Part shown: positions 18,693 to 30,128 of the stretch, piece by piece
Numbering within the stretch: position 1 is the stretch's first letter
How the letters are laid out: each line of letters begins with the position of its first letter
Origin: Rhizobium mayense
Lineage (GTDB): Bacteria > Pseudomonadota > Alphaproteobacteria > Rhizobiales > Rhizobiaceae
Assembly (NCBI RefSeq): GCF_030272705.1
Contig: NZ_JARFYM010000005.1
Location: forward strand, 62,001-126,000
Reading direction: 5' to 3'
DNA: 64,000 bases
Made by a program: the position numbers and the translations under genes
The notes under the pieces: model-generated
The model's input: only the letters and a program-made list of their open reading frames with translations
Told to the model about the DNA's origin: nothing
Databases searched by the model: none

Positions 18693-18924
18693 GGCAAATA
18701 ATCGGCCTTCGAATCACTGTTTCGTATCGTTTATTTGCCCGACGGCGGTCTTGTCCGGAAGCAGCCGCGCACTTTTTGAACGCACCCCCTGGAACCCCAG
18801 GACTTCGCTCCGGTATGACATTTGAAACAGGCACGGTTCTTGCTTTTCGCAAAGCACCATGTCACTTTCCTGTCGCACGAATTTGCTTTATGGCGCTATA
18901 TCAACCCGCACGGGGGGAATCGCC

Positions 18925-19803
18925 ATGTCCATCGAAATTTTGAATCGCGAAGCTCAGGGCGAAATGGTTCAGTCTTCACAGGCAACGGTTACGCCGGTTG
19001 CCAGCGATGTGTTCGGACGCATCGGAAATCTAGAAACGCGCCTTGCTCGCACGGCGCGCGAGATCGATTCGGCTCAGGCCGTGCGCTATCGCGTGTTTGT
19101 CGAGGAGATGAACGCCCAACTGCCGGCCGACGCAATGCGCCGCCAACGCGATGTCGATAGCTGGGACGCGATCTGCGATCATCTCTTGGTGCTCGACCGC
19201 TCGCTGGAAGGTGATTCGGAAGATCAGATCGTCGGCACCTATCGCTTGCTGCGTCAGGACGTGGCGATGGCAAATGGCGGATTCTATTCTTCTTCGGAAT
19301 TCGACATTGACGCCCTGCTCGCCCGTCACCCCGACAAGCGTTTCATGGAACTTGGCCGCTCCTGCGTACTGCCGGAATACCGCACCAAGCGCACGGTCGA
19401 ACTGCTGTGGCAGGGCAATTGGGCCTATTCGCTGAAGCACGGCATGAACGCCATGTTCGGCTGCGCCTCATTCCCCGGCATTCGCCCGGAACAACATGCG
19501 CTGGCTCTGTCCTTCCTCTACCATAACGTTAGTGCGAAGGACGAATGGGCTGTTGGCGCGCTACCCTCGCTCGCCCGCACCATGGACCTGATGCCGGTCG
19601 AAGCCGTCAATTCCAAGAAGGCGCTGATGGCACTGCCGCCGCTGATCAAGGGCTATCTTCGCCTTGGCGCGATGGTCGGCTCCACCGCCGTCGTCGATCA
19701 TGCCTTCAACACGACAGACGTCTTGATCGTCCTGCCGATCGCCAGCATTTCGGACCGCTACGTCAACTATTACGGCGCCGACGCCGGTCGGTTCGCGAGC
19801 TGA
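18925..19803 (+). CDS. olsB: L-ornithine N-alpha-acyltransferase OlsB (3-hydroxyacyl-ACP dependent)
   Basis: A 292-residue acyltransferase of the GNAT-like hemolysin/OlsB family. Conserved stretches are RYRVFVEEMNAQLP, CDHLLVLDR, MELGRSCVLPEYR and FGCASFPGI. OlsB attaches a 3-hydroxy fatty acid to the amino group of ornithine, making lyso-ornithine lipid, which OlsA (36619-37413 in this window) then acylates. The ATG at 18925 (MSIEILNRE) follows GGGGGGA. In Sinorhizobium meliloti olsB and olsA are also near each other. In rhizobia these lipids rise under phosphate limitation; no Pho box was identified here. Confidence 0.92.
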   Translation: MSIEILNREAQGEMVQSSQATVTPVASDVFGRIGNLETRLARTAREIDSAQAVRYRVFVEEMNAQLPADAMRRQRDVDSWDAICDHLLVLDRSLEGDSEDQIVGTYRLLRQDVAMANGGFYSSSEFDIDALLARHPDKRFMELGRSCVLPEYRTKRTVELLWQGNWAYSLKHGMNAMFGCASFPGIRPEQHALALSFLYHNVSAKDEWAVGALPSLARTMDLMPVEAVNSKKALMALPPLIKGYLRLGAMVGSTAVVDHAFNTTDVLIVLPIASISDRYVNYYGADAGRFAS

Positions 19804-19837
19804 TCGTCGCGGACAGGACTGGCCAGGCAACGGACCA

Positions 19838-21247
19838 TCAGGGAATCGCAAAAATATCGATCTCATCGGTAATGCCGCGGAGCGAGACGTGATGCGATTG
19901 TGGCTTCAGGCCGCGTGTCGTCAGAAATTTCGCCGCACTGGGGTTGTCGAGTACGGAGCCGGTGGCGAATATTTCGTGCGAAGTAGCGAGATGCTGCACG
20001 CGAGAGGCGATGTTGACGGTCTGTCCGAAGTAGTCCTGCCGCTCATTCAGGCTGACCGCGATGCACGGTCCCTCGTGGATGCCGATCTTTAGAAGAAGAT
20101 CGTCGTTACCGCGCTCCTTGTTGAGGCTGAGCATTGCTTCGCGCATCCGTGTTGCTGCGACCAATGCCCGGTCCGGAGTTGGGAACGTCGCCATGACCGC
20201 ATCGCCGATGGTTTTGACGACAGCACCGGCCTCGGCGCCGACGATCTCTTGCAGGATGCTGAAATGCGTCCTGACCAGATCGAAAGCGGCAAGGTCGCCG
20301 ACCCTTTCGTATAGGGCGGTCGATCCGCGCAAATCCGTAAAAAGAAAGGTGAGGCTGGTGATCTTTAGCCGCTGGTCCACGTCGATCGTGTCGGTGCGGT
20401 GGATGTCGCGGAAGGTTTGGTTGGAGAGCAGTCGCTTGGCAGTCAGGAATGGACGTCGCTTGCCCAGCAGGCCGTGAAGGACGTCGTTGGCCACGCAGAT
20501 GGATGGCAATGTGCGGACGTCCGTATGATTTTCCATCTGAATGCGCAAAGGGCCCGGTCGCAGGGTGATGGCCTCGCTGTGCCGATGCACGCGATCGAAC
20601 ACGAGTGAGAGGGTCTGCCGTTCCTTCGACGGTTCGCCTTTCACGTCAACGAATTGTGCAGCGTGCGTGACCGGCTCGAAGATGATGACGTATTCCGCTG
20701 GCAACTGAAGCGATACTACCGCTTTTTCTCCCGCAGGCAGCTCCAGCGCCTCCAGAATGAATTGGTCGACCGTCTCCTCGTAACCCGCATCGGGAAGATC
20801 GACGCCCGAGCCCCAATAGATCTGGCGAAAATATTCGAGCGGCGACAATTCATGCGGATTGTGAGCCTCGATGTGGCGTGCGCGGGCGCTGACGGTGAAG
20901 GTGACTTCGACCATCTCATCGAGGGTCGGCTCATAACCGGCGGCACAGAGCGCGCAACTATAACTGTCGCTCTGAACTGTCTTCAGCGAGGTGTTGGCAT
21001 CCAGCACCCCACCGCAGCCGGGGCAAAGAACATTCCAGGATATCTCGAAGAGGCCGAGGCGAGATGCATGCAGGAAAGCGTTGATGGTCTGCTCTTCATC
21101 GAAGCCGTGGTCGGCTGCAAAGGCAAGCGCGTTCACGCGGTTGAGCTTGCGGTCGGGTGCGTCAAGGACGAGCCGCTCGATAGCATCCACAATATCTGGC
21201 CGCGCTGAATGGCGCAGCACTGCGAATAGGGGCTGGGCTTCACTCAT
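19838..21247 (-). CDS. Class III adenylate/guanylate cyclase with N-terminal zinc-ribbon region (DUF5939-like)
   Basis: A 469-residue soluble protein. Residues 70-105 hold CPGCGG and CALC, a probable zinc ribbon, within a large N-terminal region (1-290) resembling DUF5939. The cyclase domain (about 295-465) keeps the metal aspartates in FTDLRGST and TIGDAVMATF and the transition-state Asn and Arg in GQTVNIASRVQ, so it should be active. Whether it makes cAMP or cGMP cannot be told. It is convergent with olsB, 34 bases apart. Confidence 0.88.
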   Translation of the reverse strand: MSEAQPLFAVLRHSARPDIVDAIERLVLDAPDRKLNRVNALAFAADHGFDEEQTINAFLHASRLGLFEISWNVLCPGCGGVLDANTSLKTVQSDSYSCALCAAGYEPTLDEMVEVTFTVSARARHIEAHNPHELSPLEYFRQIYWGSGVDLPDAGYEETVDQFILEALELPAGEKAVVSLQLPAEYVIIFEPVTHAAQFVDVKGEPSKERQTLSLVFDRVHRHSEAITLRPGPLRIQMENHTDVRTLPSICVANDVLHGLLGKRRPFLTAKRLLSNQTFRDIHRTDTIDVDQRLKITSLTFLFTDLRGSTALYERVGDLAAFDLVRTHFSILQEIVGAEAGAVVKTIGDAVMATFPTPDRALVAATRMREAMLSLNKERGNDDLLLKIGIHEGPCIAVSLNERQDYFGQTVNIASRVQHLATSHEIFATGSVLDNPSAAKFLTTRGLKPQSHHVSLRGITDEIDIFAIP

Positions 21248-21323
21248 TGGCGCATCTTACACCAAATCGAAACCGCAGCCATTGTCTTCTTCGAGCCTCT
21301 GCATGCAGCCGAGGTTGTAGGGG

Positions 21324-21466
21324 CGCCCCTCACCCTTCCCTCTCGGGGAGGGTGGTTTCAGTGGGTGCGGCAAGCTTTCGCGTTATCCAATGCGATGCTT
21401 GAGCAAGAATTAGCGGCAGAACTCGATCTCACCGTCTACCCTCGGAGAGAGGCCAGGGTGAGGGGC
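21324..21466. repeat. Intergenic inverted-repeat element between cyclase and maeB
   Basis: GCCCCTCACCCT near 21326 and AGGGTGAGGGGC near 21455 are inverted ends about 140 bases apart. An inner hairpin CCCTCTCGGGGAGGG follows the first arm. The arms match the CCCTCACCCTAGCCCTC type seen at 1750, so this is the same rhizobial intergenic family. Confidence 0.6.
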
Positions 21467-21486
21467 TCTAGCAAAAGTGACCGCTT

Positions 21487-23775
21487 TTAAGACCCCGCCC
21501 CATAGGCGGCAATTGCCGCCATGTTGACGATGTCGGAATCCTTGGCCCCCATCGAGGTGATCTGCACCGGCTTGTCGAGGCCGATGAGAAGCGGACCGAT
21601 AACGGTGGAACCGCCGAGTTCCTGCAGCATCTTCGTGGAGATCGAGGCCGAGTGGAAGGCCGGCATCACAAGCACGTTGGCAGGACCGGAGAGGCGCGAG
21701 AAGGGATACTGGGTCTCGATGATCTTGCGATTCAGCGCCACGTCGGCGGCCATTTCGCCGTCGAATTCGAAATTGACATAGCGCTTGTCGAGAATGTTCA
21801 CCGCTTCGCGCACCCGTTCGGAGCGTTCGCCCGGAGGATGGCCGAAGGTGGAGTAGGCTAGCATGGCGACGCGTGGCTCATAGCCCATGCGCCGTGCGAA
21901 GCCGGCGGCCTCCTCGGCTATATCGGCCAGTTCCTCAGACGTCGGCATGTCATGCACAGCAGTGTCGGCGACGATGACGGTACGGCCGCGGGCAAGCACC
22001 AACGAGGCGCCGATAACCCGGTGTCCCGGCTTGGCGTCGATGCAACGGCGCACGTCGCCGAGCGCGGTCGAATAGTTGCGGGTCACGCCCGTCACCATGC
22101 CATCGGCGTCGCCGAGCGCTACCATGCATGCGGCGAAATGGTTGCGGTCGTTGTGGATCAGGCGCGTCACATCGCGGTGCAGGTAGCCTTTGCGCTGCAG
22201 CCGGGCATAGAGATAATCGATATAGGCCTCTACACGCTTGGAAATGCGGGCGTTGACGATCTCGAGGCCTGGCCGGTTGAGGTCGATCCCAGCGCGTTCG
22301 GCGGTGGCGTGGAGCAGATCCTCGCGGCCGAGCAGGATAGCGGTGCCGAGCCCTTGGTTGGCATAGGACAAAGCGGCGCGCATGACCTGCTCTTCCTCGG
22401 CCTCGGCGAACACGATGCGCTTTGGATGCCGGCGCACGCGCTCGTAGAGCTGCGCCAGCGTCGAAGCGATCGGGTCGCGTCGGGCAGAGAGTTCGCGAGC
22501 ATAGGCAGCCATGTCCGGTATTGCCCGGCGAGCGACACCGCTCTCGATCGCGGCTTGCGCGACGGCGACCGGGATCGCCGAAATCAGGCGCGGATCAAAG
22601 GGCACGGGGATGATGTATTGCGCCCCGAAACGTGGTCTCGCGCCCTGATAGGCGGCGACCACATCATCCGGCACATCTTCACGTGCCAGGTTCGCCAGGG
22701 CCTTCACGGCGGCGATCTTCATCTCATCGTTGATCGTCGAAGCGCGCACATCGAGCGCACCGCGGAAGATGTAGGGGAAGCCGAGGACGTTGTTGACCTG
22801 GTTCGGATAGTCGGAGCGCCCGGTCGCCATGATGGCGTCGTCGCGGATGCGGGCGACTTCCTCCGGCGTGATTTCCGGATCGGGATTGGCCATTGCGAAG
22901 ATGATCGGCCTGTCGGCCATGGAGCGGATCATCTCGGCGGAAAAGGCACCCTTCTGCGACAGGCCGAAAACCACATCGGCGCCTTTCATCGCATCCGCCA
23001 GCGTACGGTTGTCGGTTTTTACCGCATGCGCCGATTTCCACTGGTTCATGCCTTCGCTGCGGCCCTGGTAGATCACGCCCTTGGTGTCGCAGAGCACGAT
23101 GTTGTCAGGGTTGAAGCCCATCGCCTTGATCAGTTCGACGCAGGCAATCGCGGCAGCACCCGCGCCGTTGCAGACGAGCTTGGTGGTCTTGAGGTCGCGG
23201 CCGGTCAGCTCCAGGGCGTTGATCAGGCCGGCGGCGGCGATGATCGCGGTGCCGTGCTGGTCGTCGTGGAAGACGGGGATATCCATCAGCTCGCGCAGGC
23301 GCTGCTCGATGATGAAACAGTCCGGCGCCTTGATGTCCTCGAGATTGATGCCGCCGAAGGAAGGCCCGAGGTAGCGGACGCAGTTGATGAACTCGTCGAC
23401 ATTTTCGGTGTCGATCTCGAGGTCGATCGAATCGACATCAGCAAAGCGCTTGAAGAGAACGGCCTTGCCTTCCATGACCGGCTTGGAGGCCAGTGCTCCG
23501 AGATTGCCGAGGCCGAGAATGGCCGTGCCGTTGGAGATGACGGCTACCATGTTGCCGCGAGACGTATAGTCATAAGCCGTGCCCGGGTCGGCGGCGATCG
23601 CCTTCACCGGTACGGCGACGCCGGGCGAATAGGCTAGCGAAAGATCGCGCTGGGTCGCCATCGGTTTGGTCGGATTGATTTCAATTTTACCGGGGCGGCC
23701 CTGCTTGTGAAAGTCGAGCGCTTCCTGATCGGTGACCCCCGTTCCCGGACGCGGCATGCTGCTGGTGTCAGACAT
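21487..23775 (-). CDS. maeB: NADP-dependent malic enzyme with C-terminal phosphotransacetylase-like domain
   Basis: A 762-residue protein. Residues 1-430 form the malic enzyme ([53 protein letters not shown]), which converts malate to pyruvate, CO2 and NADPH. Residues 440-760 resemble phosphotransacetylase ([16 protein letters not shown]) but in MaeB-type enzymes this part is structural or regulatory. In S. meliloti the NADP form is Tme, while Dme is the NAD form needed in bacteroids; which one this is cannot be settled by reading alone. It is divergent from mutS. Confidence 0.93.
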   Translation of the reverse strand: MSDTSSMPRPGTGVTDQEALDFHKQGRPGKIEINPTKPMATQRDLSLAYSPGVAVPVKAIAADPGTAYDYTSRGNMVAVISNGTAILGLGNLGALASKPVMEGKAVLFKRFADVDSIDLEIDTENVDEFINCVRYLGPSFGGINLEDIKAPDCFIIEQRLRELMDIPVFHDDQHGTAIIAAAGLINALELTGRDLKTTKLVCNGAGAAAIACVELIKAMGFNPDNIVLCDTKGVIYQGRSEGMNQWKSAHAVKTDNRTLADAMKGADVVFGLSQKGAFSAEMIRSMADRPIIFAMANPDPEITPEEVARIRDDAIMATGRSDYPNQVNNVLGFPYIFRGALDVRASTINDEMKIAAVKALANLAREDVPDDVVAAYQGARPRFGAQYIIPVPFDPRLISAIPVAVAQAAIESGVARRAIPDMAAYARELSARRDPIASTLAQLYERVRRHPKRIVFAEAEEEQVMRAALSYANQGLGTAILLGREDLLHATAERAGIDLNRPGLEIVNARISKRVEAYIDYLYARLQRKGYLHRDVTRLIHNDRNHFAACMVALGDADGMVTGVTRNYSTALGDVRRCIDAKPGHRVIGASLVLARGRTVIVADTAVHDMPTSEELADIAEEAAGFARRMGYEPRVAMLAYSTFGHPPGERSERVREAVNILDKRYVNFEFDGEMAADVALNRKIIETQYPFSRLSGPANVLVMPAFHSASISTKMLQELGGSTVIGPLLIGLDKPVQITSMGAKDSDIVNMAAIAAYGAGS

Positions 23776-23888
23776 ATATCCTCCAAACCTCCTGTGGGCG
23801 ACCGGTCCCTCTTGCCCGATAGCTGTTGTCTTCTATAGCGGCGCGCGGGTAGGGTGGCACCTCATTTTTTGGGAAAAACTGCACCTCC

Positions 23889-26630
23889 GTGAACGAACGA
23901 ATAATTGCCAGCATCGATGCTTTCTCGGCCGCCGAGCTTGCCTCGGAGGAAAGCCGTGCCTCGGCCACGCCGATGATGGAGCAATATATCGAGATCAAGG
24001 CGAACAATCCCGGTTCGCTGCTGTTCTATCGCATGGGCGATTTCTACGAACTGTTCTTCGAGGATGCCGTCGATGCGTCGCGCGCACTCGGCATCACGCT
24101 CACCAAACGCGGTCAGCATATGGGGCAGGATATTCCGATGTGCGGCGTGCCGGTGCATGCCGCTGACGACTATCTGCAGAAGCTGATTTCGCTGGGTTTT
24201 CGTGTCGCCGTTTGCGAACAGGTGGAGGACCCGGCAGAGGCGAAGAAGCGCGGCGGCAAGTCGGTGGTCCGGCGCGATGTCGTTCGCCTGGTGACGCCGG
24301 GCACGATCACCGAGGAAAAGCTGCTGTCGCCCTCGGAATCCAACTATCTGATGGCGCTCGCCCGCATTCGCGGCGGCTCGGCGCCGCAACTGGCGCTCGC
24401 CTGGATCGATATTTCGACCGGCGTTTTCCGGCTGGCGGAAACCGAAGTCTCCCGGCTGCTCGCCGATATACTGCGCATCGATCCGCGCGAACTGATCCTG
24501 CCGGACACCATGTTCCACGATCCCGAGCTGAAGCCGGTCTTCGACATACTCGGCCGCACGGCAGTGCCGCAGCCGGCCGTCCTCTTCGACAGCGCCAGCG
24601 CCGAAGGCCGCATTACCAGATATTTCGGTGTTTCGACGCTGGATGGTTTCGGCTCTTTTACCCGCGCCGAGCTTGCCGCCGCGGCGGCCGCCACCGCCTA
24701 TGTCGAAAAGACCCAGATCTCCGAGCGGCCGCCGCTCGGGCTGCCGGAGCGCGAAAGCGGCGCATCGACGCTATTCATCGATCCCGCCACCCGCGCCAAT
24801 CTCGAACTGGTGCGCACGCTTTCCGGCGACCGTAACGGCTCGCTCTTGAAAGCGATCGACCGTACTGTGACTGGTGGCGGTGCGCGTCTGCTTGCCGAAC
24901 GCCTGATGTCGCCGCTGACCGATCCTGCGCGCATCAACGAACGGTTGGATTCAATCGGCTTCCTTGCCGAAGAGCCCTCGCTTTGCAACGATCTCAGGAC
25001 AGCGCTGAAACATGTGCCGGACATGCCTCGTGCGCTGTCGCGCCTGGCGCTCGACCGTGGTGGCCCGCGCGATCTCTGGGCGATCCGTCAGGGGCTCGGC
25101 GCGGCTGCCGGTGTTGCCGATCTGCTTGGCGCCGCACTGCTGCCCGAGGAGCTGAAAGCAGCACTTGCCGGGCTCCGTGCATTGCCCGCCGATCTCGAAG
25201 CGCTGCTTGCCGGCATGCTTTCCGATGAATTGCCGCTCTTGAAGCGCGATGGCGGGTTCCTGCGGGAAGGGGCGAATGCCGAGCTCGACGAAGTCCGTGC
25301 GCTGCGCGACCAGTCACGTCGCGTCATCGCCGGACTGCAGCTGCAATATGCCGACGAAACCGGCATCAAATCGCTGAAGATCAAGCACAACAACGTGCTC
25401 GGCTACTTTATCGAGGTCACGGCCGGCAATGCCGGTCCGATGACCGATACTGCCGAGGCGAAGGCACGCTTCATCCATCGCCAGACCATGGCTAACGCCA
25501 TGCGCTTCACCACGACCGAGCTTGCCGATCTCGAAAGCCGCATCGCCAACGCAGCGGACAAGGCGCTGGCGATCGAGCTGGAAGCCTTCGACCGCATGGT
25601 CGCGGCCGTTGTGGCCGAGGCCGAGGCGATCAAGGCGGGCGCGCGGGCACTATCGGTGATCGACGTCGCGGCCGGGCTGGCCTTGCTTGCCGAAGAACAG
25701 GGCTATTGCCGGCCGGTAGTCGACGACTCCAGGATGTTTGCGATCGGCGGTGGCCGCCATCCTGTGGTCGAGCAGGCACTGCGCCGCCAGGCGGGCGGTC
25801 CCTTCGTCGCCAATAATTGCGACCTGTCGCCGACGGCGGATGGCAAGGACGGCGCGATCTGGCTGCTGACCGGGCCGAATATGGGCGGTAAATCGACTTT
25901 TCTGCGCCAAAACGCGCTGATTGCCATCCTCGCGCAGATGGGGTCCTTCGTACCAGCGACTTCTGCCCATATCGGTATTGTCGACCGGCTGTTCTCGCGC
26001 GTCGGTGCCTCGGACGATTTGGCGCGTGGCCGCTCCACGTTCATGGTCGAGATGGTCGAGACGGCGGCGATCCTCAACCAGGCGACCGCCCGGTCGCTGG
26101 TCATCCTCGATGAAATTGGCCGTGGCACCGCGACGTTCGACGGTCTCTCCATCGCCTGGGCGGCGGTCGAGCATTTGCACGAGGCCAATCGATGCCGGGG
26201 TCTCTTTGCCACCCACTTTCACGAGCTGACGGTGTTGTCGGAAAAGCTCGGCCGGCTCTCGAATGCCACGATGCGCGTCAAGGAATGGGACGGCGACGTG
26301 ATCTTCCTGCACGAGGTCGGGCCGGGTGCTGCCGACCGTTCCTATGGCATCCAGGTGGCGCGGCTCGCCGGTCTGCCGGCTTCGGTGGTGGCGCGCGCCC
26401 GCGACGTTCTGACGCGTCTGGAGGATGCCGACCGCAAGAATCCCGCGAGCCAGCTGATCGACGACCTGCCACTTTTCCAGGTCGCGGTCCGCCGTGAGGA
26501 GGCGGCCGGCCGGCGAGGGCCGTCCAAGGTCGAGGAGGCGCTGAAGGCGCTCGATCTTGACGATCTGACGCCGCGCGCCGCACTCGATGCGCTTTACGAA
26601 CTGAAAAAGACCCTGACCAAGGCCGGCTGA
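23889..26630 (+). CDS. mutS: DNA mismatch repair protein MutS
   Basis: A 913-residue mismatch-recognition ATPase. The mismatch-binding domain shows [14 protein letters not shown] (the Phe-x-Glu wedge) near residue 50. The ATPase has Walker [14 protein letters not shown] near residue 660, Walker [17 protein letters not shown] and the signature segment ATHFHELT. The length is usual for rhizobia. A short unknown gene follows at 27 bases. The gene is complete, so mismatch repair is probably intact in this strain. Confidence 0.98.
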   Translation: MNERIIASIDAFSAAELASEESRASATPMMEQYIEIKANNPGSLLFYRMGDFYELFFEDAVDASRALGITLTKRGQHMGQDIPMCGVPVHAADDYLQKLISLGFRVAVCEQVEDPAEAKKRGGKSVVRRDVVRLVTPGTITEEKLLSPSESNYLMALARIRGGSAPQLALAWIDISTGVFRLAETEVSRLLADILRIDPRELILPDTMFHDPELKPVFDILGRTAVPQPAVLFDSASAEGRITRYFGVSTLDGFGSFTRAELAAAAAATAYVEKTQISERPPLGLPERESGASTLFIDPATRANLELVRTLSGDRNGSLLKAIDRTVTGGGARLLAERLMSPLTDPARINERLDSIGFLAEEPSLCNDLRTALKHVPDMPRALSRLALDRGGPRDLWAIRQGLGAAAGVADLLGAALLPEELKAALAGLRALPADLEALLAGMLSDELPLLKRDGGFLREGANAELDEVRALRDQSRRVIAGLQLQYADETGIKSLKIKHNNVLGYFIEVTAGNAGPMTDTAEAKARFIHRQTMANAMRFTTTELADLESRIANAADKALAIELEAFDRMVAAVVAEAEAIKAGARALSVIDVAAGLALLAEEQGYCRPVVDDSRMFAIGGGRHPVVEQALRRQAGGPFVANNCDLSPTADGKDGAIWLLTGPNMGGKSTFLRQNALIAILAQMGSFVPATSAHIGIVDRLFSRVGASDDLARGRSTFMVEMVETAAILNQATARSLVILDEIGRGTATFDGLSIAWAAVEHLHEANRCRGLFATHFHELTVLSEKLGRLSNATMRVKEWDGDVIFLHEVGPGAADRSYGIQVARLAGLPASVVARARDVLTRLEDADRKNPASQLIDDLPLFQVAVRREEAAGRRGPSKVEEALKALDLDDLTPRAALDALYELKKTLTKAG

Positions 26631-26657
26631 CAACAGGCGATTTCCAAGGATAATCCG

Positions 26658-26951
26658 ATGCATATCGAACATCTTCTCGCCGAGGTCCGCATCCTTGCCG
26701 AGCGTTTTTCTCCGATAGCGGCCCGTGGCAAGATCTGCGGCGAGGGCGATCCGCCGGATTGCGAATCCGATCGCGGGCTCCTCAATATCGCCCTGTCCTG
26801 CAGCCGGATTTCCGACATCAGCTCAAACATAGCCAAAGCCGGCTATTGGGAATGTGAACGGGAAATGCTGATGCAGATCGGCGCCCAATCGCGAAACATA
26901 TTGTATAGCATAAACGAACTCAGACGGTCGCTTGAGGTGCCGCAGCCCTAA
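26658..26951 (+). CDS. Small conserved-type protein of unknown function
   Basis: A 97-residue protein beginning MHIEHLLAEVRILAER. It is mostly helical and has four cysteines (CGEGDPPDC, then SC and EC). No transmembrane segment or signal peptide is seen and no family is recognised. It starts 27 bases after mutS and may be co-transcribed. Codon use looks like the neighbouring genes, which favours a real gene. Confidence 0.55.
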   Translation: MHIEHLLAEVRILAERFSPIAARGKICGEGDPPDCESDRGLLNIALSCSRISDISSNIAKAGYWECEREMLMQIGAQSRNILYSINELRRSLEVPQP

Positions 26952-27038
26952 AACGGCCGATTTCTGCATTAAGAGCCGTCATTCTTCGTCTACTTTGGCC
27001 CGATGGAACTCCCGAAGCCGCTGATTCGGGAATTTGGC

Positions 27039-27082
27039 CTAGAGCGCCGTGCGTTCATTTGAACGCACAAAGGTCGCTCTAG
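27039..27082. repeat. CTAGAGCG...CGCTCTAG hairpin repeat
   Basis: The arms CTAGAGCG and CGCTCTAG enclose a second perfect palindrome GTGCGTTCATTTGAACGCAC-like core (GTGCGTTC/GAACGCAC). A related but degraded core (GCGCTCATTTGAACGCTC) follows the LapA gene near 12748-12766. This is a dispersed rhizobial repeat. Confidence 0.65.
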
Positions 27083-27092
27083 TCTTTTGAAT

Positions 27093-27146
27093 CTAGAGCA
27101 TCTTATCCGCCTGCAGGTGATGCCACCTGAAAGCGGGATGCTCTAG
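27093..27146. repeat. CTAGAGCATC...GATGCTCTAG hairpin repeat
   Basis: The 10-base arms CTAGAGCATC (27093-27102) and GATGCTCTAG (27137-27146) enclose CAGGTGATGCCACCTG, itself an inner stem. It stands in tandem with the preceding element, 10 bases apart. Confidence 0.65.
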
Positions 27147-27281
27147 GGCTGAATTATGAGGATTCGGGCGTAGAATGCCTGTGTCAATCGCCGGGCAAAG
27201 AGGCTATAGCGCATGCAGACGAAAAGACAGGCGCGCCGGAAATGGGCCGCGGTCAATGAACAGGATCCCGGTCGGCAGAGC

Positions 27282-30128
27282 ATGGTGACGCATGACATCG
27301 ATTTTTCCGTCATTCTCGACGTCCCCGCGCTGAGGGCGGACTGCGAGACCCTCGCCAAGCGCCATGAGGACCAAAAGGACCAGCGCTCCGCTCTTCTTGC
27401 ATTGCTGAAGAAGGCAAGCCAGGAAGGCCGCGAAAACGCGCGCCGCCTGCTTTCCGAAGATGGCAGCGGGCTCGATTGCGCCTACCGCATTTCCTGGCTG
27501 CAGGATCAGATCATCACCGTCCTCTACGACTTCACGGTCCGCGACGTCTATCCGAAGCAGAAGGGCAACTTCGCCATAACTGCCGTTGGCGGCTATGGGC
27601 GCGACACGCTCGCCCCCGGCTCGGATATCGACCTTCTGTTCCTCTTCAAGCCGAAGCCTGCGGAGGAGACGCACAAGGCGGTGGAGTTCATTCTCTACAT
27701 GCTCTGGGACATGGGGCTCAAGGTCGGCCACGCCACGCGCACCCTTGAAGAATGTATCCGCCAGGCAAAGTCCGACATGACGGTGCGCACCGCCGTTCTC
27801 GAAACGCGCTATATCTGCGGCAATGAGCCCTTGGCGCGCGAGCTAGAATCGCGTTTCGACAAGGAAATCGTGACCAATACCGGCCCGGAATTCATCGCCG
27901 CCAAGCTCGCCGAGCGCGACGAGCGCCATCGCAAGGCCGGCGACACCCGCTATCTGGTCGAGCCGAACGTCAAGGAAGGCAAAGGCGGCCTGCGCGACCT
28001 GCATACGCTGTTCTGGATCTCGAAATATTACTACCACGTCCGCGATGCTGCCGATCTGGTAAAGCTCGGCGTGCTGTCGAAGCAGGAATACCGTCTCTTC
28101 CAGAAGGCCGAGGATTTCCTCTGGGCCGTGCGCTGCCACATGCATTTCCTGACCGGCAAGGCGGAGGAGCGGCTCTCCTTCGACATCCAGCGTGAGATTG
28201 CCGAGGCGCTTGGTTATCATGCCCGCCCTGGCCTGTCCGCCGTCGAGCGCTTCATGAAGCACTACTTCCTCGTCGCCAAGGATGTGGGGGATCTCACCCG
28301 CATCCTCTGCGCGGCGCTTGAGGACCAGCAGGCCAAGGCGACGCCGGGCCTGACCGGCGTCATCAGCCGCTTCGCCCATCGCTCGCGCAAGATCCCCGGC
28401 ACGCTCGAGTTCGTCGAGGATCGCGGCCGCATCGCACTCGCCAATCCCGATGTTTTCAAGCGCGACCCGGTGAACCTCATCAGGCTGTTTTTCGTCGCCG
28501 ACATCAACGGGCTGGAATTTCATCCTGACGCCCTGAAGCGGGTCACCCGCTCGCTGGGGCTGATCGACAACGACCTGCGCGAGAACGAAGAGGCAAACCG
28601 TCTGTTCCTTGCCATCCTCACCTCGAAGCGCGACCCGGAGCTGATCCTTCGCCGCATGAATGAGGCCGGCGTGCTCGGCCGCTTCATTCCGGAATTCGGC
28701 AAGATCGTCTCGATGATGCAGTTCAATATGTATCATCACTATACGGTCGACGAGCATCTGATCCGCACTGTCGACGTGCTCTCGGAGATCGACAAGGGCA
28801 AGGCCGAGGAGATCCATCCGCTGGTCAACAAGCTGATGCCCGGTATCGAAGACCGCGATGCGCTCTATGTCGCCGTGCTGTTGCATGATATCGCCAAGGG
28901 CCGGGAAGAAGATCACTCGGACGCCGGTGCCAAGGTGGCGCGCAAGCTTGGCCCCCGTTTCGGCCTGTCGCCGAAGCAGACAGAGCTGGTCGTCTGGCTG
29001 ATCCAGGAGCACCTGACGATGTCGATGGTCGCTCAGACCCGCGACCTTACCGACCGCAAGACCATCATCGATTTTGCCGATCGCGTGCAGTCGCTCGACC
29101 GGTTGAAGATGTTGCTGATCCTGACCGTGTGCGACATTCGCGCCGTCGGTCCCGGGGTTTGGAACGGCTGGAAGGGCCAGCTTCTGCGTACGCTCTACTA
29201 CGAGACCGAATTGCTGCTTGCCGGCGGTTTTTCGGAAGTGTCGCGCAAGGAGCGGGCGGAAGAAGCAGCCAAGGCGCTCGAAAAGGCACTGGGGGACTGG
29301 AGCCAGAAGGAGCGCAAGGCCTATGTCAAGCTGCACTACCAGCCCTATCTCCTGTCCGTGCCGCTGGAAGATCAGATCCGCCATACGCAATTCATTCGCC
29401 AGACCGACAAATCGGGTCAGGTTCTGGCGACCATGGTGCGAACCGACAGTTTCCACGCCATCACGGAAATCACCGTGTTGTCGCCTGACCACCCGCGCCT
29501 CTTGACCGTCATAGCCGGCGCCTGCGCTGCCGCGGGCGCCAATATCGCCGATGCGCAGATTTTTACGACGTCGGACGGTCGTGCGCTGGACACCATCCAT
29601 GTCAGCCGCGAGTTCGCCGACGACGCGGACGAGCTGCGGCGCGCCGCTACCATCGGCAAGATGATCGAGGATGTGCTTGCCGGCCGCAAGCGCCTGCCGG
29701 AAGTCATTGCCACCCGTACCAAGAACCGCCGCAAGAACAAGGCCTTCGTCATTCCGCCATCGGTGACGATCTCCAACAGCTTGTCGAACAAGTTCACCGT
29801 CATCGAAGTCGAATGCCTCGACCGCCCCGGCCTTCTCTCGGAAATCACCGCGGTTCTCTCGGATCTGTCGCTCGATATCCAGTCGGCACGCATCACCACC
29901 TTCGGTGAAAAGGTCATCGACACCTTCTATGTGACCGATCTCGTCGGGCAGAAAATCTCCAACGAAAACAAGCGAGCCAATATCACCGCTCGCCTGAAGG
30001 CGGTGATGGCCGGCGAAGAGGACGAGATGCGCGAGCGCATGCCGTCCGGTATCATCGCGCCCGCTGTTACGCGGTCGCCTGCCGTTGAAAAGCTCAATAC
30101 TGAAAAGAAAGCCGGTTCAGCCGCATGA
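27282..30128 (+). CDS. glnD: Bifunctional PII uridylyltransferase / uridylyl-removing enzyme
   Basis: A 948-residue nitrogen sensor that adds UMP to PII proteins when glutamine is low and removes it when glutamine is high. The nucleotidyltransferase domain has [20 protein letters not shown], the HD domain has [17 protein letters not shown], and two ACT domains ([32 protein letters not shown]) sense glutamine. I chose the ATG at 27282 ([14 protein letters not shown]) because it matches the rhizobial GlnD N-terminus as I recall it. An ATG at 27213 with a better ribosome site would add 23 residues. It overlaps murJ by 4 bases. Confidence 0.95.
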   Translation: MVTHDIDFSVILDVPALRADCETLAKRHEDQKDQRSALLALLKKASQEGRENARRLLSEDGSGLDCAYRISWLQDQIITVLYDFTVRDVYPKQKGNFAITAVGGYGRDTLAPGSDIDLLFLFKPKPAEETHKAVEFILYMLWDMGLKVGHATRTLEECIRQAKSDMTVRTAVLETRYICGNEPLARELESRFDKEIVTNTGPEFIAAKLAERDERHRKAGDTRYLVEPNVKEGKGGLRDLHTLFWISKYYYHVRDAADLVKLGVLSKQEYRLFQKAEDFLWAVRCHMHFLTGKAEERLSFDIQREIAEALGYHARPGLSAVERFMKHYFLVAKDVGDLTRILCAALEDQQAKATPGLTGVISRFAHRSRKIPGTLEFVEDRGRIALANPDVFKRDPVNLIRLFFVADINGLEFHPDALKRVTRSLGLIDNDLRENEEANRLFLAILTSKRDPELILRRMNEAGVLGRFIPEFGKIVSMMQFNMYHHYTVDEHLIRTVDVLSEIDKGKAEEIHPLVNKLMPGIEDRDALYVAVLLHDIAKGREEDHSDAGAKVARKLGPRFGLSPKQTELVVWLIQEHLTMSMVAQTRDLTDRKTIIDFADRVQSLDRLKMLLILTVCDIRAVGPGVWNGWKGQLLRTLYYETELLLAGGFSEVSRKERAEEAAKALEKALGDWSQKERKAYVKLHYQPYLLSVPLEDQIRHTQFIRQTDKSGQVLATMVRTDSFHAITEITVLSPDHPRLLTVIAGACAAAGANIADAQIFTTSDGRALDTIHVSREFADDADELRRAATIGKMIEDVLAGRKRLPEVIATRTKNRRKNKAFVIPPSVTISNSLSNKFTVIEVECLDRPGLLSEITAVLSDLSLDIQSARITTFGEKVIDTFYVTDLVGQKISNENKRANITARLKAVMAGEEDEMRERMPSGIIAPAVTRSPAVEKLNTEKKAGSAA

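Larger units (their letters stand above)
26952..27281. other. Intergenic region before glnD with two palindromic elements
   Basis: No gene is seen in this 330-base gap apart from a possible N-terminal extension of glnD (27213-27281). It is occupied mainly by the two hairpin repeats at 27039-27082 and 27093-27146. The glnD promoter was not identified with confidence. Confidence 0.5.

Noticed and set aside
21952..23637. 561-codon plus-strand open frame
   Set aside because: It lies wholly opposite maeB. Its translation is rich in Arg, His, Gly and Asp without any recognisable domain, as expected of a GC-rich antisense shadow.
27843..29600. 585-codon minus-strand open frame
   Set aside because: It is antisense to glnD, whose domains are complete. 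The translation has no known family.
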